A stretch of 5,348 bases of DNA from Actinomycetales bacterium UBA1416 (GCA_002304945.1 DBPQ01000052.1:9430-14777); one strand, 5' to 3'. Shown: positions 1 through 5,280, counted from the first letter of the stretch. The notes: generated by a model from the sequence alone, not told the origin. Made by a program: numbers and translations.

Positions 1-21
1 GAGGTCCCGGCTGGTGGCGCC

Positions 22-696
22 TCAGCGGTGGTCCACCAGCCGGCTCAGCATGTCGCCCATCATCTGGATGGCCTGGACGAGGATCACGATGACCACCACG
101 GTCAACACCATCACGTCGCCCTGGAAGCGGTTGTAGCCGTGGTTGATGGCGAGCGCGCCGAGCCCGCCGCCACCGATCGCGCCGGCCATCGCGGAGTAGG
201 AGATCAGGGTGATCACCAGAACGGTGACGCTCTGCACGAGGGCCGGGAGCGCCTCGCGCACGAGTACCCCGCCGAGCACCTGGAAGCGGGAGGCCCCCAT
301 CATCTGGGCCGCCTCGATCTTGCCCTGCTCCACGGAGAACACGGCGGTCTCCACGAGCCGCGCGAAGAACGGGATCGCCGCCACGGTCAGCGGCACCACC
401 GCGGCCTCCCAGCCGAGCGTGGTGCCCACCACGAGCCGGGTGAACGGGAGGATCGAGATCATCAGGATGATGAACGGGATGGAGCGCCCGATGTTCACGA
501 TGACGCTCAGCACCTGGTTCACCGCCACGTTCGGGACCAGCCCGCGCGGCGCCGTCGCCACCAGCGCGAGGCCGAGCGGCAGGCCGAACACCACGGTGAA
601 CAGCGTGGAGAAGACGGTCATCCCGAGTGTCTCGAGCGTGGCGGGCCAGAGCTGGCCCTGCACCACGGGGTTGTCGAACCAGGTGCCCTCATCCAT
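22..696 (-). CDS. metI: Methionine ABC transporter permease MetI
   Basis: This is the membrane permease of a D/L-methionine importer. It forms the channel through the cytoplasmic membrane and docks on MetN. The 224-residue product is close to the usual MetI length (about 217 in E. coli). It has an N-terminal amphipathic stretch, then about five hydrophobic segments (roughly 24-47, 58-83, 95-118, 150-172 and 195-214). The EAA coupling loop begins at residue 128 (EAAQMMGAS) and contacts the ATPase. A glycine-rich AGAIGGGGLG at 171-180 is typical of MetI. The ATG (694-696) overlaps the metN stop by 8 bases, and a GGGAGG lies about 9 bases upstream inside metN, so the two genes are probably translationally coupled. 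The stop is at 22-24. Only 21 bases remain before the edge, where a lipoprotein substrate-binding gene (metQ) would normally follow. Methionine specificity rests on family resemblance, the MetN partner and the SAM riboswitch upstream. Confidence 0.93.
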   Translation of the reverse strand: MDEGTWFDNPVVQGQLWPATLETLGMTVFSTLFTVVFGLPLGLALVATAPRGLVPNVAVNQVLSVIVNIGRSIPFIILMISILPFTRLVVGTTLGWEAAVVPLTVAAIPFFARLVETAVFSVEQGKIEAAQMMGASRFQVLGGVLVREALPALVQSVTVLVITLISYSAMAGAIGGGGLGALAINHGYNRFQGDVMVLTVVVIVILVQAIQMMGDMLSRLVDHR

Positions 697-1690
697 GGTC
701 GGTCACCTCCCTCGCCTGCGGCAGTCGTGCCACCCGTCCCTCCACGTGCAGCCCGGCCTCGCGCAGCCCGCGGGCCAGCCGCTCGACGTCGTGGTGCGGG
801 GCGGACAGCGCCACGCGCCCCACCTGGGTGTCACCGAGCGTCTCGAACGTGCCGGCGGTGATGTCGCCCCCCAGGCGGGCGACGACGTCGAACACGCGCG
901 ACCCCGTCGGCTCGCCCGGCGTGGAGGTGAAGAAGATGTCGAGGACAGCCTTGTCCGTGTCCGGCACCGGGGGGAGCGGGACGAGCGCGTGGGAGAGCCG
1001 CGTGGCCGGGTCGGCGACGACGGCGGCCAGGCGCCCGGACTCGACGACGCGGCCGTGGTCGAGGAGCGAGACGGCGTCGCAGGCCTGCCGGACCACCTCC
1101 ATCTCGTGCGTGATGATCACCACCGTGACGCCGATGCGGTCCCGGATGTCCCGGATGAGGCCGAGGATCTGGCGGGTGGTGGCCGCGTCGAGGGCGGAGG
1201 TGGGCTCGTCGCACAGCAGGACGTCCGGGTCGGTGGCGAGCGCGCGGGCGATGCCGATGCGCTGCTTCTGGCCTCCGGAGAGCTGGGAGGGGTAGGCGCC
1301 GCCACGGTTGCCGAGGCCCACGAGGTCGAGGAGCTCCTGGACGCGCGCGCGGCGCTCCGCGGCGGGGACGCCCGCGATCCGCATCGGGTAGGCGATGTTC
1401 TCGGCCGCGGTACGGGCGTCCAGGAGGTTGACGTGCTGGAACACCATGCCGATGCGGCGCCGCGCCTGCCGGAGCGCGCCCTCACCGAGGGCGGAGAGGT
1501 TCTGGCCGGCCACCTCGATGGTGCCGGTGGTGGGCTGGTCGAGGCCGGTGAGGCAGCGCACGAGGGTGGACTTGCCCGCACCGGACGGCCCGACGATGCC
1601 GTGGATCGTGCCCTTGTCGATCTCGAGGTCAACGCCGTCGAGGGCCACGACATCGCCGTAGACCTTGCGAACCTCGGACAGGGTGATCAA
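689..1690 (-). CDS. metN: Methionine ABC transporter ATP-binding protein MetN
   Basis: This is the cytoplasmic ATPase that powers methionine import with MetI. In its 333 residues: Walker A GPSGAGKST at 34-42, Q-loop glutamine at 85 (FQHVNLL), ABC signature LSGGQ at 137-141, Walker B with catalytic pair D161-E162, D-loop SALD at 165-168 and switch histidine 195. The region from about 250 to 330 is a C-terminal extension where the methionine-sensing NIL domain sits in this family; in characterised MetN proteins it mediates trans-inhibition by intracellular methionine. The start is TTG at 1688-1690, chosen because a GGAGGA (1696-1701) sits 5 bases upstream and MITLSEVRKVYG matches the usual MetN N-terminus. 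The ATG at 1701-1703 is in another frame. The SD is part of the closing helix of a SAM riboswitch, so expression should fall when SAM is plentiful. First gene of the metN-metI operon. Confidence 0.95.
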   Translation of the reverse strand: MITLSEVRKVYGDVVALDGVDLEIDKGTIHGIVGPSGAGKSTLVRCLTGLDQPTTGTIEVAGQNLSALGEGALRQARRRIGMVFQHVNLLDARTAAENIAYPMRIAGVPAAERRARVQELLDLVGLGNRGGAYPSQLSGGQKQRIGIARALATDPDVLLCDEPTSALDAATTRQILGLIRDIRDRIGVTVVIITHEMEVVRQACDAVSLLDHGRVVESGRLAAVVADPATRLSHALVPLPPVPDTDKAVLDIFFTSTPGEPTGSRVFDVVARLGGDITAGTFETLGDTQVGRVALSAPHHDVERLARGLREAGLHVEGRVARLPQAREVTDHG

Positions 1691-1695
1691 CTTGC

Positions 1696-1701
1696 TCCTC
1701 C
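1696..1701 (-). promoter_or_regulatory. metN Shine-Dalgarno, inside riboswitch P1
   Basis: GGAGGA on the minus strand lies 5 bases before the TTG start and decides that start. Its GGAGG forms most of the 3' strand of the predicted riboswitch P1 helix, so it would be inaccessible in the SAM-bound fold. Confidence 0.85.
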
Positions 1702-1789
1702 ATCGGCCCCGGCATTAGCACCCTCTCCCGCGGGCGGGGGGTTGCTGCAGCGTCGTCGAGCCAGGTCTCTCGGCTGCTCTGGATGGTGG
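1697..1789 (-). ncRNA. SAM-clan (S-box-like) riboswitch in the metN leader
   Basis: Read on the minus strand, the leader contains the S-box core blocks in order: GAGAGACCTGGCTCGACGA (1772-1754), GCAACC (1745-1740) and GGTGCTAATGCC (1722-1711). P2 is formed by GCAGC (1777-1773) with GCTGC (1751-1747). P3 begins as ACCC (1742-1739) with GGGT (1723-1720) and encloses a GC-rich loop. Loop 2 UGGC (1763-1760) can pair with GCUA (1719-1716), as in the SAM-I pseudoknot, with one G-U. P1 is CCATC (1786-1782) with GATGG (1704-1700). It extends past an A-A mismatch to CC (1789-1788) with GG (1698-1697), which covers the metN SD. Only six bases separate the GGTGCTAATGCC block from P1, so the usual P4 hairpin is absent; this resembles the SAM-I/IV variants, but the subclass is undecided. 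No T-rich terminator follows, which favours translational control. Its place ahead of metNI fits its known role. Confidence 0.88.
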
Positions 1790-1809
1790 CACGGATGTGC
1801 TGGTCCGAC

Positions 1810-1837
1810 GGTATCGGGTGCCGCGCGGGCCGGTCCA
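1810..1837 (-). promoter_or_regulatory. Possible metN promoter
   Basis: TGGACC (1837-1832) and GATACC (1815-1810) are separated by 16 bases on the minus strand. Each is a 4/6 match or poorer to the vegetative -35 and -10 consensus. A start near 1803 would place the first transcribed base about 13 bases ahead of riboswitch P1, a sensible distance. Weak by sequence and supported mainly by position. Confidence 0.35.
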
Positions 1838-1879
1838 CGGCGCAGGACGTGAGTCTCAGCACATGGGAGAATCGGCCTC

Positions 1880-2833
1880 GTGGAGAACACCGCCGCAATC
1901 CTCCCTGACATCCTCGGCGAGCCCTGGGTCAGCCGCATCCTGCCCCTCACGCCCTCGCCGCACGCCCCGGGGGCGGACCATGCCGTCCTCGTCCACCAGC
2001 GCGAGGCCGCCTCCGGCCGGCACGGCCGGGCCGTCCTCCACGTCCCCGGCTTCGTGGACTACTTCTTCCACACCCATCTCGCCCAGGCGTGGCTGGACGC
2101 GGGAGTCGAGTACTACGCCCTCGACCAGCGAGGGCAGGGCCGCGCCTCCCGGGGCCTGCGCCGGATGGAGGACATCCGCGACCTCACCGTGCGGGAGGAG
2201 GACATCCGCGCCGCCCTCGCGGTCATCCGCGACCACGGCCACACCCACGTCACTCTGCTCGGGCACTCCACCGGTGGCCTGCAGGCGGCGGTGTACGCCG
2301 ACCACCCGGACGCCGGGATCGACGCCCTCGTCCTCAACTCCCCGTGGCTGGACGTGAACCGTCCACCGGTACTCAGGGCGGTCGCCACCGCGCTCGCCCA
2401 CCTCCTCACCCCGGTGGTGCCCACAGCCGCTCTCGCCCAACTCGGCGCCGAGTACCCGCGGTCCCTCCACGTGCGGCACGGCGGCGAATGGGACTTCCGC
2501 ACGGACTGGAAGGTGCTGGAGACCTTCCCGGCCCGCGCCGGGTTCCTCCACGCGGTCCGCACCCTGCAGGCCCGGGTGGCCGACGGCCTCGACATCCGCG
2601 TCCCAGTGCTGGTGGCCACCTCCGACCGCGCCGGCGATCCCGCGAACCCGGCGGACCTGGCCTCCGCCGACGTGGTGCTGGACCCCGCGGACATGCACCG
2701 CCTGGCGCCGGACCTGGGGAAGGACGTGGAGGTGCGGGTCTTCGCCGGTGGCAGGCACGACCTGTCGCTGTCCGTCGCGCCCGTGCGGGACCGGTTCGCC
2801 GCCGAGGTCGTCGCATGGGCGCTGGCCCACTGA
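1880..2833 (+). CDS. Alpha/beta hydrolase (serine hydrolase, lysophospholipase / monoacylglycerol lipase-like)
   Basis: The 317-residue product has the alpha/beta-hydrolase layout of the Hydrolase_4 / S33-like group. There is a short N-terminal beta region, then AVLHVPGFVDYFFH (51-64, oxyanion-hole segment after a beta strand). LDQRGQGRAS at 81-90 corresponds to the D-x-R-G-x-G turn. The nucleophile elbow GHSTGG at 128-133 gives Ser130. VPVLVATSDR (241-250) makes Asp249 the likely acid, and GGRHD (290-294) makes His293 the likely base. Asp267 is an alternative acid. No signal peptide or membrane segment is evident, so it is probably cytoplasmic. The GTG start (1880-1882) has GGGAGA 9 bases upstream. 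The gene is divergent from metN. Its stop overlaps the ATG of the kinase by one base (TGATG), so the two are co-translated. The substrate, probably a carboxylic ester, cannot be told from sequence. Confidence 0.86.
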   Translation: MENTAAILPDILGEPWVSRILPLTPSPHAPGADHAVLVHQREAASGRHGRAVLHVPGFVDYFFHTHLAQAWLDAGVEYYALDQRGQGRASRGLRRMEDIRDLTVREEDIRAALAVIRDHGHTHVTLLGHSTGGLQAAVYADHPDAGIDALVLNSPWLDVNRPPVLRAVATALAHLLTPVVPTAALAQLGAEYPRSLHVRHGGEWDFRTDWKVLETFPARAGFLHAVRTLQARVADGLDIRVPVLVATSDRAGDPANPADLASADVVLDPADMHRLAPDLGKDVEVRVFAGGRHDLSLSVAPVRDRFAAEVVAWALAH

Positions 2834-3753
2834 TGCGGGTCATCCACACCGGCCAGGCGCTGGTGGACGTCGTGGTGCGGATCGAGGAGCTGCCCGAGCG
2901 GGGCGGCAACTCGATGGCCAGTACCCGGCAGCACTTCGCAGCCGGCGCAGTCACCATCCTGCTGGCCGCCGCCCGAGCGGGGGCGCACGCGGTGCACGCC
3001 GGCGCCGTCGGCACCGGGCAGAACGGGGACCTCATCCGCGCCGTCCTCGCCGCCGACGGCGTGGAGGTCTCCAGCCCGCCCGTGGAGGGCATGGACACCG
3101 GGATCTGCGTGGTGGCGGTGGAGGCCACCGGGGAGCGCACCTTCATCACCACGATGGAGGCCGAACGCCACGTCACGGCGGACTCCCTCGCCACGTCCGG
3201 GCCCGCGCCCGGGGACCTCGTGTGCGTCACCGGCTACAGCCTCTTCGCGCCCACCCGCGACCCCCTCCTCACCTTCCTCGAGTCCCTCGACGACGGCGTC
3301 ACCGTGGTCCTCGACCCCGGCGACGCCTTCGCCACCATGCCCTGGGAGGTGCGCCGGCGGATGCTCGCCGTCACCGACGTGTGGACGTCCAACTCCACCG
3401 AGGCGTGGGACCTGACCGGGGAGGGCGACGTCGAGGCTGCGACGGCGGCCCTCGCCGAGACGCTGGGAGCGGGCGCCGTCGTCGTCGTCCGGGACGGGCC
3501 GGGAGGGTGCTGGGTGCGCCTCGACGGCGTGACCACCCACGTGCCGGGGTTCCCGCAGGAGCCGGTGGACACGAACGGCGCGGGCGACGCACACACCGGG
3601 GTGCTGGTGGCCGAGCGCACCCTCGGGACGGACTGGCTGGAGGCGGCGCGGCGCGCGAACGCGGCGGGCGCGATCCAGGTGACGCGGTGGGGGCCGTCGT
3701 CGGCGCCGACCCGGGCCGAGGTGGACGCGTTCCTCGCCGAGCGGCAGGCCTGA
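2833..3753 (+). CDS. PfkB-family carbohydrate/nucleoside kinase
   Basis: A 306-residue kinase of the ribokinase/PfkB superfamily, which transfers the ATP gamma-phosphate to a sugar or nucleoside hydroxyl in the cytoplasm. The N-terminus VIHTGQALVDVVV (3-15) is the first Rossmann strand with the substrate-side Asp12. The first PfkB signature region is FAAGAVTILLAAARAGA (35-51). DPG at 161-163, the N-x-x-E phosphate/Mg motif NSTE at 187-190, and the second signature DTNGAGDA at 246-253 with catalytic base Asp252 follow. The C-terminal TRWGPSSAPTRAEVDAFL is typical. Length is normal. The first motif is unusual: family members usually have G-G-x-x-N, whereas Gly is Ala37 and Asn is Thr41 here. 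The start is the ATG at 2833-2835, inside the hydrolase stop; an upstream extension in this frame lies entirely within the hydrolase gene and is not coding. Substrate unknown. The stop is 3 bases from the convergent phosphoribosyltransferase stop. Confidence 0.9.
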   Translation: MRVIHTGQALVDVVVRIEELPERGGNSMASTRQHFAAGAVTILLAAARAGAHAVHAGAVGTGQNGDLIRAVLAADGVEVSSPPVEGMDTGICVVAVEATGERTFITTMEAERHVTADSLATSGPAPGDLVCVTGYSLFAPTRDPLLTFLESLDDGVTVVLDPGDAFATMPWEVRRRMLAVTDVWTSNSTEAWDLTGEGDVEAATAALAETLGAGAVVVVRDGPGGCWVRLDGVTTHVPGFPQEPVDTNGAGDAHTGVLVAERTLGTDWLEAARRANAAGAIQVTRWGPSSAPTRAEVDAFLAERQA

Positions 3754-3756
3754 GCG

Positions 3757-4401
3757 CTACGGCGCCGGCGGCGCGGTCCCGCGGGCGGCGGCGTCGAGCA
3801 GTTCGGTGACCTCGTGGTCCTCCGTCTGGGGGAAGGACCGGTAGTGGTTCCCCACCGCGAGGAACGGCGAGGGCGTCTCGACGCACACGAGCTCGTCGGC
3901 CTCGGGGACGGCCGTGTCCGGCGGTGCGACCGGGACGGCGAGGACCACCCACATGGCGCCGCGGTCCCGGGCCACCGAGCAGGCGGCGCGCGCGGTGGCG
4001 CCGGTGGCGACACCGTCGTCGACGACGATCGCGGTGCGTCCCGTCAGGTCCTCACCCCGGCGGCCCCGCCGGAGCCGCTCGAGGCGGATCGCGAGGCTCT
4101 CGGCCTCGCGCCGCTCGACGGCGGCCAGTTGCGCCTCGGTGATGCCGGCCCGGGCCATGAGGGCGCGGTCCAGCACGCGGGCGCCGCCCTCGCCGATCGC
4201 CCCCATCGCGACCTCGGGCTGCCACGGCACGCCGAGCTTGCGGACCACGATCACGTCGAGCGGCAGGGCGAGGTGGCGGGCGACCTCCGCGGCCACCACC
4301 ACCCCGCCGCGGGGCAGGCCGAGCACCACCGCGTCAGTGCCGCGATGGTGCTCGAGCTGCCGGGCCAGGCGCCGGCCGGCGTCCTGGCGGTCGGTGAGCA
4401 T
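3757..4401 (-). CDS. Phosphoribosyltransferase domain protein (COG1926 type)
   Basis: This 214-residue protein has a type I phosphoribosyltransferase fold. The PRPP-binding loop is AIVVDDGVATGATARAA (124-140), with the acidic pair Asp128-Asp129 followed by the phosphate-gripping T-G-A-T. VLGLPRGGVVVAAEVA (26-41) looks like the pyrophosphate loop, and RKLGVPWQPEVAMGAIGEGG (54-73) is the conserved block of this family. The acceptor base or other substrate is not known for the family, so a specific salvage role should not be assumed. In actinobacteria such proteins often lie next to stress genes, including Hsp20, as here. The ATG (4399-4401) overlaps the TGA of the broken hsp20 gene (TGATG), and no strong SD is seen just upstream, which suggests translational coupling to a gene that is now defective. 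The reading frame itself is intact. Confidence 0.88.
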   Translation of the reverse strand: MLTDRQDAGRRLARQLEHHRGTDAVVLGLPRGGVVVAAEVARHLALPLDVIVVRKLGVPWQPEVAMGAIGEGGARVLDRALMARAGITEAQLAAVERREAESLAIRLERLRRGRRGEDLTGRTAIVVDDGVATGATARAACSVARDRGAMWVVLAVPVAPPDTAVPEADELVCVETPSPFLAVGNHYRSFPQTEDHEVTELLDAAARGTAPPAP

Positions 4402-4710
4402 CAGCTCGTCTCGATCGCCGCCGGCGGGGAGGACTCCCCCGTGGTGACGGCGATCTTCCGGGGCTCGGGGAGCTCCCTGAACGGGACGGTGACCTTCAGC
4501 ATACCCTCGGAGAAGTCTGCGGCGATGGCGCCCTCGTCCGCCTTCTCCGGCAGGGCGCCTCGACCGTGAGCATCCCGTCGCCCTCGGTGTAGACGTCCGT
4601 GATCGGCATCTTCACCCCCCGCCAGACCGAGGGGAAGCCCCCTCGAACAGCTTCTTCTCCCACGCGTCCAACTCCGCGAAGGGGTTGAAGCGAACAATTC
4701 CGCGTGCCAT
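4401..4710 (-). pseudogene. Degraded small heat shock protein gene (Hsp20/alpha-crystallin)
   Basis: Three blocks of one Hsp20 chaperone survive, each in a different frame. Block 1 (4710-4615) reads MARGIVRFNPFAELDAWEKK and on to SGGG, then a TGA at 4614-4612. Block 2 (4615-4556) reads VKMPITDVYTEGDGMLTVEA, the first strands of the alpha-crystallin domain. Block 3 (4556-4401) starts ALPEKADEGAIAADFSEGML and ends with KVTVPF, an I-x-V tail (KIAV) and a natural stop. The block 1/2 shift lies at a run of six G; one more G would restore the frame. The block 2/3 join is an internal deletion: the surviving blocks total about 103 residues, against roughly 150 for similar proteins, and the central beta strands are missing. 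The start has AGGAGG 4 bases upstream (4720-4715). A sequencing error could explain the G run but not the deletion. No functional holdase is expected. Confidence 0.87.
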
Positions 4711-4714
4711 GTTC

Positions 4715-4720
4715 CCTCCT
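4715..4720 (-). promoter_or_regulatory. Ribosome binding site of the hsp20 remnant
   Basis: AGGAGG on the minus strand ends 4 bases before the ATG at 4708-4710. It fixes the true N-terminus of the remnant (MARGIV...) and rules out the longer upstream frames as coding. Confidence 0.75.
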
Positions 4721-4753
4721 TCGGTAGTAGCGCGGGACCCGGAGTGGGTCTCG

Positions 4754-4798
4754 TCAGCTCTCGGCATAGCACGGATGCAACGATTGTTCAAGAGCTGA
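4754..4798. repeat. 8-bp inverted repeat flanking the hsp20 promoter
   Basis: TCAGCTCT (4754-4761) and AGAGCTGA (4791-4798) are perfect reverse complements separated by 29 bases. The right arm abuts the -35-like box and the left arm covers the predicted transcription start. It could be a pair of half-sites for a repressor or chance; the sequence alone does not decide. Confidence 0.4.
4763..4791 (-). promoter_or_regulatory. Candidate promoter for the hsp20-phosphoribosyltransferase unit
   Basis: TTGAAC (4791-4786) and TATGCC (4768-4763) are 17 bases apart on the minus strand, the ideal vegetative spacing, with a predicted start near 4756 and a leader of about 45 bases. No CIRCE element or HAIR-type HspR site is visible. 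The pair lies inside an 8-bp inverted repeat listed separately. Confidence 0.45.
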
Positions 4799-4878
4799 TG
4801 GTCCCGGGTAGAGTGGGCCCGGCGCGTGGGCGCGGGCGGGCCACCGGCGGGGCGACGGCCGCAATTCTGGTGCGCGAG

Positions 4879-5003
4879 TTCCACACCCGGGGGGCAAATG
4901 GGGATACTATTGCCGCTGGGCCGGCGCGGTACGGACCAGAACCGCGAGGCAACACCACCTCAGCTCCACGGAGGACACACTCTTCATGGCGGTCTCCCGG
5001 TAA
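4879..5003 (+). promoter_or_regulatory. Candidate short transcription unit: promoter-like boxes, RBS and 5-codon ORF
   Basis: TTCCAC (4879-4884) and GATACT (4903-4908) are 18 bases apart and followed by a TACTAT overlap, a plausible weak plus-strand promoter with a start near 4915. A strong GGAGGA (4970-4975) sits 10 bases before ATG at 4986, but the frame ends after MAVSR at the TAA of 5001-5003. A stable hairpin follows at 5029-5070. This could be a short leader-peptide transcript, a small RNA, or the two ends of a gene whose body was deleted. I do not recognise a parent gene. The boxes are short and could be chance in a gene-free stretch. Confidence 0.3.
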
Positions 5004-5028
5004 CCATCCTCCCCCAATACCGTGAGAC

Positions 5029-5070
5029 GCGAATGGGTCCCGCAGCCTGATGGCCGCGGGGCCCATTCGT
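5029..5070. terminator. Strong GC-rich hairpin, probable terminator without a U tract
   Basis: CGAATGGGTCCCGC (5030-5043) pairs with GCGGGGCCCATTCG (5056-5069): 14 consecutive pairs with one G-U, plus a closing G-U at 5029/5070, and a 12-base loop. No run of T follows on either strand, as is common for actinobacterial hairpin terminators. It could serve the short plus-strand unit upstream of it, or a minus-strand gene arriving from beyond the right edge. Confidence 0.55.
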
Positions 5071-5151
5071 ATGCGCGGTGCCGGGCCGCCTCCGCTGACT
5101 TCCCCCTCGTCGACAACAACTGCCTGCACCATCGGCATCACACCCCAACAG

Positions 5152-5176
5152 CGCCCGCAGAACGATCCTGCGGGTG
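5152..5176 (-). repeat. Repeat copy 1 (inverted)
   Basis: On the minus strand this reads CCCGC, loop AGGATCGTTCT, GCGGG. The 5-bp stem (5154-5158 with 5170-5174) is perfect and extends by a G-U and a C-G pair to seven. Bases 5161-5175 are a perfect 15-base reverse complement of 5256-5270 in copy 4. Confidence 0.75.
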
Positions 5177-5182
5177 GTGTAC

Positions 5183-5207
5183 CGCGCGCGGAATCGTCTT
5201 GCGCACG
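5183..5207 (+). repeat. Repeat copy 2 (degenerate), sharing an arm with copy 3
   Basis: Arm CGCGCGC (5183-5189), an 11-base loop GGAATCGTCTT (5190-5200) and arm GCGCACG (5201-5207). Four pairs, a C-A mismatch, then two pairs. Its right arm is the left arm of the next unit, so the two hairpins cannot form at once. Confidence 0.55.
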
Positions 5208-5233
5208 CAGGATCGTTCAGCGTACGCACTGGG
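5201..5233 (+). repeat. Repeat copy 3
   Basis: Arm GCGCACGC (5201-5208), loop AGGATCGTTCA (5209-5219), arm GCGTACGC (5220-5227), then ACTGGG. Seven of eight arm positions pair, with one C-A mismatch. Identical over all 33 bases to 5316-5348. Confidence 0.85.
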
Positions 5234-5253
5234 AAGCGAGGACAGCCCACCGA

Positions 5254-5280
5254 CGACCCGCAGGATCGTTCAGCGCACGC
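5254..5280 (+). repeat. Repeat copy 4
   Basis: Carries the same loop AGGATCGTTCA (5262-5272) and right arm GCGCACGC (5273-5280). Its left side ACCCGC matches inverted copy 1 rather than copies 3 and 5, so only three local pairs form. It looks like a hybrid of the two variants. Confidence 0.75.

Noticed and set aside
209..1852. A very long plus-strand open frame opposite metI and metN, with similar long frames opposite the hydrolase and kinase.
   Set aside because: These are antisense shadows caused by G/C-rich codon use; the opposite strands carry complete family motifs.
2089..2832. N-terminal extension of the kinase frame into the hydrolase, as a possible fusion.
   Set aside because: The extension is Arg/Pro/Gly-rich shadow sequence; the kinase fold begins exactly at the ATG at 2833.
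3754..3800. Possible bidirectional terminator between the convergent kinase and phosphoribosyltransferase genes.
   Set aside because: Only 3 bases separate the stops. Short G/C inverted repeats inside the phosphoribosyltransferase C-terminus have 2-base loops or mismatches and are not distinguishable from coding bias.
4557..4772. Minus-strand open frame leading into the Hsp20 C-terminus, as if one 123-residue gene.
   Set aside because: Only the part from about 4556 down resembles Hsp20. The upstream part reads the hsp20 start region out of frame and has no relation to any family.
4784..4814. Plus-strand promoter-like pair (TTCAAG and TAGAGT, 16 apart) divergent from hsp20.
   Set aside because: Poor match and no gene or clear transcript feature directly downstream; not listed as a feature.
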